Assembly (NCBI GenBank): GCA_018267955.1
Contig: JAFDXL010000008.1
Coordinates: 372,001-436,000 of the forward strand
Source: Bacteroidota bacterium
GTDB lineage: Bacteria > Bacteroidota > Bacteroidia > Chitinophagales > Chitinophagaceae
DNA length: 64,000 bases
Direction: 5' to 3'
Shown here: piece after piece, positions 35,007-44,371 of the stretch
Numbering within the stretch: the stretch's first letter is position 1
Layout of the letters: each line of letters starts with the position of its first letter
Notes under the pieces: generated by a model
Told to the model about the DNA's origin: nothing
Database searches by the model: none
The model's input: only the letters and a program-made list of their open reading frames with translations
Position numbers and translations under genes: made by a program

Positions 35007-36557
35007 TTAGGATGCAGTCTTACTTTCCTGCAGCCCTTCTTTTACCTTTCTGACCACCCATTCCTTATAAGGTACCCTGTTGAGTTTACTTTCTATCCAT
35101 ACAGGGAAATTGAAAATGGTAAATACCTGTTGCTGCACAGGATCATTTGCTGTAAGTTTCAATGTATCTGATAGTTGGTTAAATTGTTGCTGCAGGCCTT
35201 TAAAATTGCCGGTATGATAAGCTTTATTCAGCGCATGTATAATTGCCTTTTCAAAGGGCAGCGGCGTTTCGTGCCGGTAAAAGTAGGAGTAGGTGCTTTT
35301 ATATTGCAGCTCGAAGAGGTAATTATCTTTTTTCTCAAAGCATATTACTAGTAAAAAGAGGTGCGCAAAAGAATAGTGTTCTGTTCTGCTATTGTTGTCG
35401 AAGAGCAGGAGCGCGTTTTTTATATAGTGGTATGCATCATCATAATCTCTAAGTACAAAACAGGCTATCCCGAGAGACAGGTTTAGTGTACGTTGTATGT
35501 CTTCGTTCACGTATTGCTCCCACTGTAGCATCATCTTCTTCATACCCTTCACTAGGGCTTCTACTTTATAGTAATCTGCCAGCTTGTTATAAATTCTGTT
35601 TAATGCAAGGTGTTTAATGGCTTCAAAATAGGCAATATGTGATGCGCCATTAATTCTTTTGTTTGCAGGGTGTTCCATTACATCTATCACATGCTGATAA
35701 TCTTTTGCCAGCACGGCAGTGTAGTAAAACACGTATAATACCTCGATGTAATTTTCAGGATCATATCCGATACGGTCGGGCGCTGCTTGCCAGTTATGGA
35801 TGTTTACATAGGCATGTACATAGCTTTCTGCATTGTGTTGCAGGTAATGCAGGGTAGCCTTTGTCATGTGGTAGTAATGCTTATACAGGAAGGAACGGTT
35901 AACGATAGGAGCATCCAGTATTGGCTGCTGTAACATATTTTTTATAGTTCCCTGGTCTTCTTTGGTTTGCCTGAAATGTGCTTTCCGTCTTAATAATAAA
36001 GCCTGGAAATGTAGTTCCTGCATTTCCAGCAGCTTGGCATACTCCTCAACAGAAATGATGGCCTCATCATAATCGTTCAATAAGTCTTGTTGGGTAGCCT
36101 TGGGGTTATAATAGAGTTGTAGTTTTCTGTACTCTTCTTTTAGCAATTGTATCATTGCATAATTCTCATACTGTCTTGCCTGCTTTAGGGATGACTGCCA
36201 TATTTTAAGCGCCATTTTATGCAGGTTCTTATTCCTCAATATGCGTACCAGGGAAAGTTGCTGATAAAGTCCCGCGTCAATATCTTCCGTCGCATGCAAC
36301 ACAAGAAGTGCTTTAAATAATTGCTCTGTTAGATAATTCTTTGTGTAGGATATGTTTTTGGCGTTAAGCGCCGGAGATAATTGTTGTATGAGCTTTGATT
36401 CATCATATTCCTGTTGTTTATTAAGCAGATCAAACACTTGCAGATATAGTGGATCATGACCGTTGCCGGTGCTTCGGGAAAAATCCCTTCGGAAGAAGAG
36501 CTTCTCCTGCTGGGTAAGGCTCTGTACCAATTGCCATATATTACTGGATGCAGCCAT
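35007..36557 (-). CDS. Helical repeat (TPR-like) protein of unknown function
   Basis: This 516-residue cytoplasmic protein is almost entirely alpha-helical, with a repeating pattern of paired helices resembling tetratricopeptide repeats (for example SLGIACFVLRDYDDAYHYIKNALLLF). No catalytic motif or signal peptide is seen. It resembles conserved Bacteroidota proteins of unknown role. I chose the ATG at 36557 rather than an in-frame TTG at 36608. It precedes mnmH-selD on the same strand with a 32-bp gap. TPR-like folds usually mediate protein contacts. Confidence 0.65.
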   Translation of the reverse strand: MAASSNIWQLVQSLTQQEKLFFRRDFSRSTGNGHDPLYLQVFDLLNKQQEYDESKLIQQLSPALNAKNISYTKNYLTEQLFKALLVLHATEDIDAGLYQQLSLVRILRNKNLHKMALKIWQSSLKQARQYENYAMIQLLKEEYRKLQLYYNPKATQQDLLNDYDEAIISVEEYAKLLEMQELHFQALLLRRKAHFRQTKEDQGTIKNMLQQPILDAPIVNRSFLYKHYYHMTKATLHYLQHNAESYVHAYVNIHNWQAAPDRIGYDPENYIEVLYVFYYTAVLAKDYQHVIDVMEHPANKRINGASHIAYFEAIKHLALNRIYNKLADYYKVEALVKGMKKMMLQWEQYVNEDIQRTLNLSLGIACFVLRDYDDAYHYIKNALLLFDNNSRTEHYSFAHLFLLVICFEKKDNYLFELQYKSTYSYFYRHETPLPFEKAIIHALNKAYHTGNFKGLQQQFNQLSDTLKLTANDPVQQQVFTIFNFPVWIESKLNRVPYKEWVVRKVKEGLQESKTAS

Positions 36558-36675
36558 AATAATTAGAGAAACTGGAATAGGCTCTCCCAAAAAATCAGCA
36601 GTCCGCAAAATGAGAAATGCAGTTTTTTCTGACTTCGCCTCTGTCTTATCCTCTTATCAATCTAAATAATGAACC

Positions 36676-36708
36676 CAAAAGTTAGAGAAAAATTAAATGT
36701 CATCCAAA
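36676..36708 (-). promoter_or_regulatory. Promoter (-33 and -7) upstream of the TPR-like gene
   Basis: On the minus strand TTTG (36708-36705) is followed after 20 nt by TAACTTTTG (36684-36676). This matches Bacteroidota promoter spacing, although the -7 box has one extra T. The leader would be about 115 nt. Confidence 0.4.
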
Positions 36709-36794
36709 TGTCATGGGTTTAGTTTTATGTTATAAAAATGAATTTTTTAACCGAGATCAATTGAATAATTACCCCTGCTGATAAATCAAAAAAG

Positions 36795-36820
36795 TAAAGG
36801 CGCAGTTAACTGCGCCTTTA
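36795..36820 (-). terminator. Terminator after proS - DUF5362 (26-bp palindrome)
   Basis: TAAAGGCGCAGTT / AACTGCGCCTTTA is a perfect palindrome just past the DUF5362 stop codon. T-rich sequence follows on the minus strand. Confidence 0.75.
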
Positions 36821-36840
36821 TCATATTATGTCGGTTAAGA

Positions 36841-37290
36841 TTATCGATGCATTCCTGCAAAGGAACCAACCATTATCAGTAGAATAATGATGAGCAGGTA
36901 TAGTGCTAAAATGATGATCGTAATAACACCTATATACTTGAACATGCTCTTTAGATAGTACATGGCCCTGGCAAAGGTATTATTGTCATTGCTGTACACT
37001 GCTTCTTTACATAATACAGCAAATTTGTACAACGCGAAAACGGGATAAAAATAAATTGCAGCGATGAGTGTATAAGCCAAGCCAAAACCAATGCCGCCAA
37101 TTGCGGCAAGGGCATTGTTAACGCCAGGTGTTTGCATCACTGCAGAACCAATGGCAAATCCCGCAAAGATCATCATCCCCATGAACACAAAACCCGCGAT
37201 GCCGAGGAACTTTGCCCATCCGGCTGCTTCTTTCAGATGGTTTTTAGCAGTTTCATCAACAATTAACTGTGGTGTTTCTTCGTTGAGCAT
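36841..37290 (-). CDS. DUF5362-family membrane protein
   Basis: This 149-residue protein has three or four transmembrane segments (about residues 28-50, 58-85 and 112-142). A polar N-terminus and a DNNTFARAMYYLKSMFKYIG segment match the DUF5362 family of small Bacteroidota membrane proteins. No function is known. It lies 29 bp after proS on the same strand and before a shared terminator, so it is likely co-transcribed with proS. Confidence 0.75.
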   Translation of the reverse strand: MLNEETPQLIVDETAKNHLKEAAGWAKFLGIAGFVFMGMMIFAGFAIGSAVMQTPGVNNALAAIGGIGFGLAYTLIAAIYFYPVFALYKFAVLCKEAVYSNDNNTFARAMYYLKSMFKYIGVITIIILALYLLIIILLIMVGSFAGMHR

Positions 37291-37319
37291 ATTTCATAGT
37301 GTTTGTTAAGTAAATATAC

Positions 37320-38798
37320 TTAATACGCTCTTGCAAACAATACACGCTGTGTCGATGGATTGCCGGTCAATATACATTTACCGTTCTCCTGCACATTGTT
37401 CAATGGTATACAGCGTATAGTAGCCTTGGTCAGTTCTTTGATCTTAGCCTCGGTTTCTGCAGTACCGTCCCAGTGCGCAGATACAAAACCCGGAGTTTCA
37501 TCCAAAACACGAACAAATTCATCCCAGCTATCTACCGTACGCATATTTTCTGTACGGAATGCAAGTGCTTTATTATACAGGTTTGTTTGTATATCAGTCA
37601 GCAATTGGGCTATATGGCTTTCAATACCGTCCAGCGATACTGAAGATTTGGTTTTCTCATCCCTGCGGGCTACTTCTGCCACATTATTTTCCAGGTCGCG
37701 AGCACCCAGGGCAATGCGCACAGGTACGCCGCGCAGTTCATATTCTGCAAATTTCCATCCCGGGCGGGTGGTATCGTCATTGTCAAACTTCGCACGGATG
37801 CCTTTCAACTGCAATTCCTTAACTAATGCCTTGGCCTTGTCATCTATTTTTTGCCTTGCTTCTGCATCTTTATTGTAAATAGGCACAATAACCACCTGCA
37901 GCGGAGCAATGCGCGGAGGCAGCACCAAGCCTTCATCGTCACTATGCGCCATTACCAGAGCACCTATCAGGCGTGTAGATACGCCCCATGAAGTAGCCCA
38001 AACATGTTCGATCTTATTGTCTTTGTCGGCAAATTTCACGTCAAATGCCTTGGCAAAATTCTGGCCCAGGAAGTGAGAAGTACCTGCCTGCAATGCTTTA
38101 CCGTCTTGCATCAATGCTTCTATGCAATAAGTATCCTCGGCCCCTGCAAAACGTTCGCTTGGTGATTTCACGCCGCGGATCACAGGCAACGCCATATATT
38201 CTTCCACAAAGGTTGCATATACATCGAGCATCTTAACGGTCTCTTCAATAGCTTCTTCACGTGTTGCGTGTGCGGTATGGCCTTCCTGCCACAGGAATTC
38301 TGCGGTGCGTAGGAAGAGGCGGGTACGCATCTCCCAACGTACTACGTTTGCCCATTGGTTAATGAGCAGGGGCAGGTCGCGGTATGACTGTATCCATTTT
38401 TTGTACGTGCTCCAGATAATGGTTTCCGAAGTAGGCCTTACTATCAGCTCTTCTTCCAGTTTAGCCTCCGGGTCCACAATAACACCATTGCCGTTCGGGT
38501 CGTTTTTCAGGCGGTAATGGGTTACTACAGCGCATTCCTTCGCAAAGCCCTCAACGTGAGATGCTTCTTTACTGAGGTAGCTTTTGGGTATAAACAGCGG
38601 GAAATAGGCATTTTGGTGCCCTGTATCCTTAAACATTTTGTCTAATACGTCGCGCATATTCTCCCAAAGTGCAAACCCATAAGGTTTTATCACCATGCAA
38701 CCGCGTACGTCAGAGTGTTCAGCTAATCCGCCTTTCAATATCAGGTCATTATACCATTGGGCATAGTCCTGTTTACGAGATGTTAAAATATTGCTCAT
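37320..38798 (-). CDS. proS: Prolyl-tRNA synthetase, archaeal/eukaryotic-type
   Basis: ProRS charges tRNA-Pro with proline. The 492-residue length and order of motifs (class II motif 1 near [16 protein letters not shown], motif 2 in [25 protein letters not shown], motif 3 in [20 protein letters not shown]) identify the short archaeal/eukaryotic type without the bacterial editing insertion. The C-terminal anticodon-binding domain ends in Tyr, as this type does. A TACATTTG box lies upstream. It is the first gene of a two-gene transcript with the DUF5362 gene. Confidence 0.96.
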   Translation of the reverse strand: MSNILTSRKQDYAQWYNDLILKGGLAEHSDVRGCMVIKPYGFALWENMRDVLDKMFKDTGHQNAYFPLFIPKSYLSKEASHVEGFAKECAVVTHYRLKNDPNGNGVIVDPEAKLEEELIVRPTSETIIWSTYKKWIQSYRDLPLLINQWANVVRWEMRTRLFLRTAEFLWQEGHTAHATREEAIEETVKMLDVYATFVEEYMALPVIRGVKSPSERFAGAEDTYCIEALMQDGKALQAGTSHFLGQNFAKAFDVKFADKDNKIEHVWATSWGVSTRLIGALVMAHSDDEGLVLPPRIAPLQVVIVPIYNKDAEARQKIDDKAKALVKELQLKGIRAKFDNDDTTRPGWKFAEYELRGVPVRIALGARDLENNVAEVARRDEKTKSSVSLDGIESHIAQLLTDIQTNLYNKALAFRTENMRTVDSWDEFVRVLDETPGFVSAHWDGTAETEAKIKELTKATIRCIPLNNVQENGKCILTGNPSTQRVLFARAY

Positions 38799-38837
38799 GT
38801 TAATCTTGGCACACTTTTCGGTGTCTTAAAAGTGTGG

Positions 38838-38845
38838 CAAATGTA
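38838..38845 (-). promoter_or_regulatory. -7 promoter box of proS
   Basis: The minus strand reads TACATTTG, an exact TAnnTTTG match about 40 nt before the proS ATG. Confidence 0.5.
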
Positions 38846-38873
38846 CTAATTTCACTAAGTAAAACATTATAAG

Positions 38874-40067
38874 ATGAAACGCCTCATCATTACCGGCCTT
38901 TTGTTGACGAGCATCGTTAGCAATAATTCCTATGCCCAAAGCAAGAATTACGAAGACGATATTTACTATACGAAGAAGGATGCGCAAAAGGATGCCGAGG
39001 AGCAGAAGAAAATAGACGAAGAGTATGAGCGGCAGAGAGCGGCTGAGCAGGAACGTGCTAGGCAGGCAGCGCAGGATAACGGCAATGGAAATATATACAG
39101 CAGCAATGACAATAGCAGCGATGTGTATATAGACTATGATGACGATAGTTATTATTCTAACCGTTTCTCCAATTTTGGCTACGGATCTTTTTATGATCCT
39201 TACCGTTTCAATTCCTGGTATTCCCCATATTATTCAGGTTTTGGTATGGGTTATGGCTGGGGCTATGGTTCAGGCTGGTCTGTAGGCATTGGCTATGGTG
39301 GCCCTTATTGGTCTCCATATTGGGGTTATAGTGCATGGTATGGTTATCCCGGTTTTTATAGCGCATGGAACTATCCATATTATGCTTGCACCGGTTGGGG
39401 CTATGGTTTTGGAGGATACTACGGTGGCTATTATGGTTATGGAGGCTACTACGGTGGAGGCTATTATGGTGGTTATAATGAGGGTTTAAACAATGGTAAT
39501 GTTCGCGGCAGGTCTTACGGTCCCCGTACTTCCATGAATACTTTTAATTACGGCCCCCGGGTGTCAACCGGCATACGCCAGGCAGCAGGTAGCACCATCG
39601 GCACACGTACCGATCCTCAATTGCGTACTTCTGGCCCGGTAAATACTTCAGGTAATGCAGGTGGTGGCCGCGGTATGGCACAGCCATCAATGCCATCTGG
39701 TGTTAGCGCTCGCCCTTATAATACTACTCCTGGTGGTGGCGTAAGAGGAGCAGAAGTTGCAAGCCCTAATTCAGTAAGGACATTTAGTTCCGGTGCCGGC
39801 GAGGTTCGCCAGGCGCAGCCTGCTCAAGGCTATCAGCAGCCGGTACGTACTTATGAGTCTGCAAGCCCTCGCAGTTACGAGCAGCAGCAGCCGGTACGTA
39901 CTTATGAAGCTCCGGCTCGCACATATGAGCAACCAAGCCGCAGTTACGAGGCCCCATCCCGCAGCTTTGGCGGCGGTGGCGGATTCGGAGGTGGCAGCCG
40001 CGGTGGCGGTGGTGGTTTTGGTGGTGGCGGCGGTAGTCGCGGCGGCGGTGGTGGTGGCCGCAGATAA
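38874..40067 (+). CDS. Exported Gly/Tyr-rich low-complexity protein with RTYE repeats
   Basis: This 397-residue protein has a signal peptide (MKRLIITGLLLTSIVSNNSYAQ), then a charged coiled region (KKDAQKDAEEQKKIDEEYER). A Gly/Tyr/Trp-rich stretch of YGG and YWG units (about residues 95-210) follows. A Pro/Gln region carries repeated PVRTYE / PSRSYE / RSYE units (about 320-365), and the tail is very Gly-rich with SRGGGG. It is probably an envelope or surface structural protein. I recognise no enzyme. The clear signal peptide and long open frame support it. A terminator follows. Confidence 0.75.
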   Translation: MKRLIITGLLLTSIVSNNSYAQSKNYEDDIYYTKKDAQKDAEEQKKIDEEYERQRAAEQERARQAAQDNGNGNIYSSNDNSSDVYIDYDDDSYYSNRFSNFGYGSFYDPYRFNSWYSPYYSGFGMGYGWGYGSGWSVGIGYGGPYWSPYWGYSAWYGYPGFYSAWNYPYYACTGWGYGFGGYYGGYYGYGGYYGGGYYGGYNEGLNNGNVRGRSYGPRTSMNTFNYGPRVSTGIRQAAGSTIGTRTDPQLRTSGPVNTSGNAGGGRGMAQPSMPSGVSARPYNTTPGGGVRGAEVASPNSVRTFSSGAGEVRQAQPAQGYQQPVRTYESASPRSYEQQQPVRTYEAPARTYEQPSRSYEAPSRSFGGGGGFGGGSRGGGGGFGGGGGSRGGGGGGRR

Positions 40068-40095
40068 TTCAGGCTACAACAACAGGCAAAATATT

Positions 40096-40135
40096 AATCC
40101 CGTTTGATGGTACCAGCATCCGCGGGATTTTTTTT
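40096..40135 (+). terminator. Terminator after the Gly/Tyr-rich gene
   Basis: The outer stem AATCCCG / CGGGATT has an inner GATG / CATC pairing and is followed by eight T. Confidence 0.75.
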
Positions 40136-40245
40136 AACAAAAGATTTTTTAACAGAGGTATAATATTTGATTGTTGATATTTGGTGTGTCATTATTAAAC
40201 ATTAATCACCATTTTTTGTCATAGTTAATAACAGAAACTTCTTTT

Positions 40246-41808
40246 ATGAACATCCGTACATATCTTTCAGCAACCGTATTGCTGGCGGCAAATACAGCAG
40301 GTTTTAATGTGCTTGCGCAAGATGAAACAGACGCGTTGCGCTATTCCTATTTATCTCCCCAGGCTACCGCCCGCTCTATGGGTTTTGCCGGCGCTGTAGG
40401 CGCGTTAGGGGGCGATTTTACTTCACTTAGCGTCAACCCTGCAGGCATCGGTGTTTATCGCAGGTCCGAATTCACATTTACGCCATCGCTTAAAATAAAT
40501 GGCACTAAAAGCACCTATCAAAATACGGAAACGAACGATAATACTACGCGCTTTACAATTAATAACCTGGGTGTTGTATTTACAAGCGCTGCAGAAGGCC
40601 AGCGTTATGAACGTAGCAAATGGAAATCTGTTTCCTTTGGCGTAGGCATCAACCGCATTGCCGATTTTAGCCGCAATTATACTTACAATGGTTCCATTAC
40701 GCCATGGCAAGGTCCCGGCGATAATGATCTGACGCATAATTCTGCTTCTGAGATATTTTCGATAGATGCCAACAATAACGCCACACCAACAACTGCTAAT
40801 CAGATGCCCACAAATTCCCGCGGCTATCTCGGTTATCAAAGCTATTTGCTGGATACTTTAGGTGGGGCTTTCGTTCCGGTAACTATCTACTCTTCAAAAC
40901 TAAACCAACAGAAAGTAGTGCAGGAACGTGGCGGTATTACAGATATCGCGATATCCCTTGGCGCCAACTACATGGAAAAATTAATGCTGGGTGCTACTGT
41001 GGGAATACCTTCAATTATCTATAAACGCGATATCACCTTCACAGAATCAGATGCAAGCGGAGTTCCTAATAATTTCTTTAATAACTATCAATACACAGAG
41101 TCTTTAGTTACCCGCGGTACGGGTGTAAATCTGAAATTGGGTGCAATATATAAGCCGGTTGATTTCTTACGTCTCGGCCTTGCCGTGCATACACCTACCT
41201 ATTATTCTATGAAGGATGTACAGGATATGACGCTAACTGCCAATACAGAGAACTTTAAATATGTACTTGGTTCACAAGATACTAACCCGATCACTAAGGC
41301 AGTTGCCGACCAATCTGTTTTTCAATACAACATGGTAACGCCTTGGAGGATGGTGGCAAGCGCTGCTGCTATCATTGGCAAATACGGCTTTATCTCTGCC
41401 GACTATGAATATGTTGACTACTCTTCTACAAGATTTAAATATGATGGCATTTATAAGGATCAGCAAACTGCCTTAAACCAGGTAATTAAAAATACATACA
41501 AGGGGGCATCCATTTTAAGAGTAGGCGTAGAAGGCCGTATCGATATAGTTTCCATACGCTTAGGCTTTGGATATTATGGCAGTCCCTACAAAAACAATTC
41601 TACCAACGGGCAGAGTATGAATGTTACCGCAGGTGTTGGTTTCCGTTTAGATAATTGGTTTGTTGATTTTGGCGTTATGCATACCATGGTGCAAGACCAG
41701 GAATATCCTTACGCGCTTAACTACGGCACTATTTCTCCGGTGATACCTACGGCTACTATTAAAAGCAGCATGAACAATGCCGCATTGACAGTGGGCGTTA
41801 AATTTTAA
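40246..41808 (+). CDS. Outer-membrane transport protein, OmpP1/FadL-like
   Basis: This 520-residue exported barrel protein has a signal peptide ending NVLAQ (residue 25). The N-terminal segment SPQATARSMGFAGAVGALGGDFTSLSVNPAGIG is typical of the FadL/TodX and PorV-like family. The remaining length has alternating strand character and ends TVGVKF, with a terminal Phe as in outer-membrane barrels. FadL-like proteins pass hydrophobic molecules such as fatty acids. In Bacteroidota some relatives (PorV) act in T9SS instead. It is monocistronic between two terminators. Confidence 0.82.
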   Translation: MNIRTYLSATVLLAANTAGFNVLAQDETDALRYSYLSPQATARSMGFAGAVGALGGDFTSLSVNPAGIGVYRRSEFTFTPSLKINGTKSTYQNTETNDNTTRFTINNLGVVFTSAAEGQRYERSKWKSVSFGVGINRIADFSRNYTYNGSITPWQGPGDNDLTHNSASEIFSIDANNNATPTTANQMPTNSRGYLGYQSYLLDTLGGAFVPVTIYSSKLNQQKVVQERGGITDIAISLGANYMEKLMLGATVGIPSIIYKRDITFTESDASGVPNNFFNNYQYTESLVTRGTGVNLKLGAIYKPVDFLRLGLAVHTPTYYSMKDVQDMTLTANTENFKYVLGSQDTNPITKAVADQSVFQYNMVTPWRMVASAAAIIGKYGFISADYEYVDYSSTRFKYDGIYKDQQTALNQVIKNTYKGASILRVGVEGRIDIVSIRLGFGYYGSPYKNNSTNGQSMNVTAGVGFRLDNWFVDFGVMHTMVQDQEYPYALNYGTISPVIPTATIKSSMNNAALTVGVKF

Positions 41809-41832
41809 TAACTAAATTTTAGAATATATTGG

Positions 41833-41858
41833 GGAGCGCATATTTGCGCTCCTTTTTT
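41833..41858 (+). terminator. Terminator after the FadL-like gene
   Basis: The 8-bp stem GGAGCGCA / TGCGCTCC has loop TATT and is followed by six T. Confidence 0.85.
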
Positions 41859-41885
41859 ACTATGCCCATATCTCAACTCAAAACC

Positions 41886-41893
41886 TATATTTG
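41886..41893 (+). promoter_or_regulatory. -7 promoter box of parE
   Basis: TATATTTG is an exact TAnnTTTG match about 27 nt before the parE ATG at 41921. Confidence 0.6.
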
Positions 41894-41920
41894 CACACAG
41901 ATAAAGTGAAAGAACAGAAG

Positions 41921-43804
41921 ATGGCAGAACAGAATCAATATACGGAAGACAGTATTAAATCGCTCGACTGGCGCGAGCACATACGCCTGCGCCCCGGTAT
42001 GTATATCGGCAAGCTGGGCGATGGCAGCAGTATGGACGATGGTATCTACATTCTCATAAAAGAGGTGATAGATAACTGTATAGATGAATATACCATGGGA
42101 TATGGTAAGCGGGTAGAGATAAGGATTGACAAAGGTTCTGTAACCGTTCGCGATTATGGGCGGGGTATTCCTTTAGGTAAGGTGGTAGATGTGGTTAGTA
42201 AGATCAATACAGGCGCTAAATATGATAGTAAAGCGTTCCAGAAGTCTGTGGGCCTGAATGGTGTTGGTACAAAAGCGGTAAATGCGCTTAGTAGTTATTT
42301 CAAAGTGTCCGCTTTCAGGGATGGTAGAATGAAGGTGGCCGAGTTTGAAAAGGGCGTTCTTATCAAGGAACACAAAGAGACCGATACTACAGAATCTAAT
42401 GGCACATTGGTAAACTTTACGCCTGATGATACAGTGTTTAAACACTATCATTTTATAAATGAATATGTAGAGAACCAGGTTTGGAACTATTGCTTCCTGA
42501 ATGCAGGGTTGCAAATAAATCTGAATGGCAGGAATTTCCTTTCGAAAAATGGTTTGCTGGATCTGTTGCAGCGCAAGACCAATCCCGAATCTTGTCGTTA
42601 TCCAATCATTCATCTGAAGGCGGAAGATATTGAAGTGGCTATCACGCATACCGGAGACTATGGCGAGGATATCTATTCTTTTGTAAACGGTCAGCATACA
42701 ACACAGGGTGGTACACACCAGGCGGCTTTCCGCGAGGCATTTGTAAAGGTGATTCGTGATTTCTTTAAGAAGGACTACGATGCGGCAGACATACGTCAGA
42801 GTATTTGTGCGGCTATTTCTGTCCGTGTACAGGAACCGGTGTTTGAGTCACAGACAAAAACCAAACTGGGCTCACAATATGTTTTTGAAGGGGGGCCTAG
42901 TATGAAGTCCTTCGTTCTGGAATTCTTTGCTAAAGAGCTGGATAACTTCCTGCATAAAAATGCAGCTGTTGCTGATGCGATGAAAAAGCGCATTGAGCAA
43001 AGCGAGCGCGAACGTAAAGAGCTTTCGGGTATTCGTAAACTTGCCAATGAACGTGCTAAGAAAGCAAACCTGCATAATAAAAAGCTTCGCGATTGTCGCA
43101 TTCACCTGAATGACGATGTGCCGAATAAAGGCAAGGAAGAATTTCAGCAAAAGCAACTGGAGAGCACTATCTTCATTACAGAGGGCGACTCTGCAAGCGG
43201 TAGTATCACCAAAAGCCGTAATGTAGAAACACAAGCGGTATTCAGCCTTCGTGGTAAGCCTCTGAACTGTTACGGGCTTACCAAAAAAGTGGTGTATGAA
43301 AACGAGGAATTCAACTTGCTGCAGCATGCACTGAATATTGAAGAAGGCTTGGATGGGCTGCGCTATAACAATATAGTGATAGCAACCGATGCTGATGTGG
43401 ATGGTATGCACATCCGCCTGCTTATTATGACCTTCTTCCTGCAGTTCTTCCCCGACCTGGTAAAGAACGGGCACGTATATGTATTGGAAACACCGTTGTT
43501 CCGTGTGCGTAATAAACAGAAAACGATCTATTGTTATTCTGATGAAGAACGTCGTAATGCAATTGCTGAATTAGGCAGTAAGCCTGAGATCACGCGATTC
43601 AAAGGCTTGGGTGAGATCAGCCCTGAAGAGTTTGCACAGTTCATAGGTGATGATATGCGTAAAGAGCCTGTTTTGCTTGCGCATGACCTTCAGCTTCAAA
43701 AAATGCTGGAATACTTTATGGGTAAGAATACTCCGGAACGCCAGCGTCATATCATAGATAACCTGCGGGTAGAAAAAGATGTGGTGGAAGAATTAATGAG
43801 TTAA
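41921..43804 (+). CDS. parE: DNA topoisomerase IV subunit B
   Basis: ParE is the ATPase subunit of the type II topoisomerase that separates replicated chromosomes. The 627-residue protein has a GHKL ATPase domain ([49 protein letters not shown]). The TOPRIM part has TEGDSASG and [12 protein letters not shown]. The form [19 protein letters not shown] is typical of Bacteroidota ParE rather than GyrB. I chose the ATG at 41921 because the upstream in-frame TTG overlaps the -7 box. parC is not next to it. Confidence 0.93.
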   Translation: MAEQNQYTEDSIKSLDWREHIRLRPGMYIGKLGDGSSMDDGIYILIKEVIDNCIDEYTMGYGKRVEIRIDKGSVTVRDYGRGIPLGKVVDVVSKINTGAKYDSKAFQKSVGLNGVGTKAVNALSSYFKVSAFRDGRMKVAEFEKGVLIKEHKETDTTESNGTLVNFTPDDTVFKHYHFINEYVENQVWNYCFLNAGLQINLNGRNFLSKNGLLDLLQRKTNPESCRYPIIHLKAEDIEVAITHTGDYGEDIYSFVNGQHTTQGGTHQAAFREAFVKVIRDFFKKDYDAADIRQSICAAISVRVQEPVFESQTKTKLGSQYVFEGGPSMKSFVLEFFAKELDNFLHKNAAVADAMKKRIEQSERERKELSGIRKLANERAKKANLHNKKLRDCRIHLNDDVPNKGKEEFQQKQLESTIFITEGDSASGSITKSRNVETQAVFSLRGKPLNCYGLTKKVVYENEEFNLLQHALNIEEGLDGLRYNNIVIATDADVDGMHIRLLIMTFFLQFFPDLVKNGHVYVLETPLFRVRNKQKTIYCYSDEERRNAIAELGSKPEITRFKGLGEISPEEFAQFIGDDMRKEPVLLAHDLQLQKMLEYFMGKNTPERQRHIIDNLRVEKDVVEELMS

Positions 43805-43823
43805 GATATCATAGATATTTTTG

Positions 43824-43853
43824 AATAACAGCCGCTTTTAAGCGGCTGTTATT
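43824..43853 (+). terminator. Terminator after parE
   Basis: A perfect 14-bp stem AATAACAGCCGCTT / AAGCGGCTGTTATT is separated by TT. Confidence 0.8.
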
Positions 43854-43863
43854 ATTTAATTTC

Positions 43864-44343
43864 ATGCGCATGAGATACACAGCAAAAGGCGAGCACAACA
43901 GGCATTTCGAGTTGTTTGATGAAAACGGTGATTCAATTGGCCGCATCGATTATGACGGTTGGTTTTCAGTAAGTGTTACACTTCAGTATCGTGGTATGGA
44001 GTACCAGGTAGCCCCTGCTAATGCATGGCATACTGCCATATCGGTTACAGAAGGTGATCGGGAAGTTGCCGAGATACGCCACAATTGGGCCGGCCACCTG
44101 GTGTTGCACATGGCAGACGGCAATACTTATCTGTATAAGCATGGTTTCTTCGATACTCGCATGACATTGTATAACGCAGACGAACAGGCGCTGGCAGTAA
44201 TGCAGCCCGATTTCAAATGGTCTAAGTTCAGCTTCAACTACGAGATAGAAACAAACGAAAACTATCCTGAAGCAAAAGATGGCTTGCTGATGCTGATACT
44301 GATCTATTGCTGCAATAATAAAAAACGGCATGGAGCTGCTTAG
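43864..44343 (+). CDS. Conserved-looking protein of unknown function
   Basis: This protein of 157-159 residues may start at the ATG at 43864 or 43870. It is rich in beta strands with aromatic and charged residues (HFELFDENGDSIGRIDYDGW, VLHMADGNTYLYKHG). It ends in a short hydrophobic helix (LLMLILIYCC) followed by NNKKRH. The strand pattern loosely recalls the tubby/LOR-like fold, but I cannot confirm this. It follows the parE terminator and converges on the PolX gene. Confidence 0.6.
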   Translation: MRMRYTAKGEHNRHFELFDENGDSIGRIDYDGWFSVSVTLQYRGMEYQVAPANAWHTAISVTEGDREVAEIRHNWAGHLVLHMADGNTYLYKHGFFDTRMTLYNADEQALAVMQPDFKWSKFSFNYEIETNENYPEAKDGLLMLILIYCCNNKKRHGAA

Positions 44344-44371
44344 CCCATGCCGCTGAAATAATACACGAATA

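Noticed and set aside
39400-40067. Gly-rich repeats considered as a DNA repeat or CRISPR-like array
   Set aside because: The units are irregular, lie within one open frame and are low-complexity protein coding; there are no spacers.
42872-43474. A 200-codon open frame antisense to parE
   Set aside because: It is a shadow of parE; no start signal or family match is seen.
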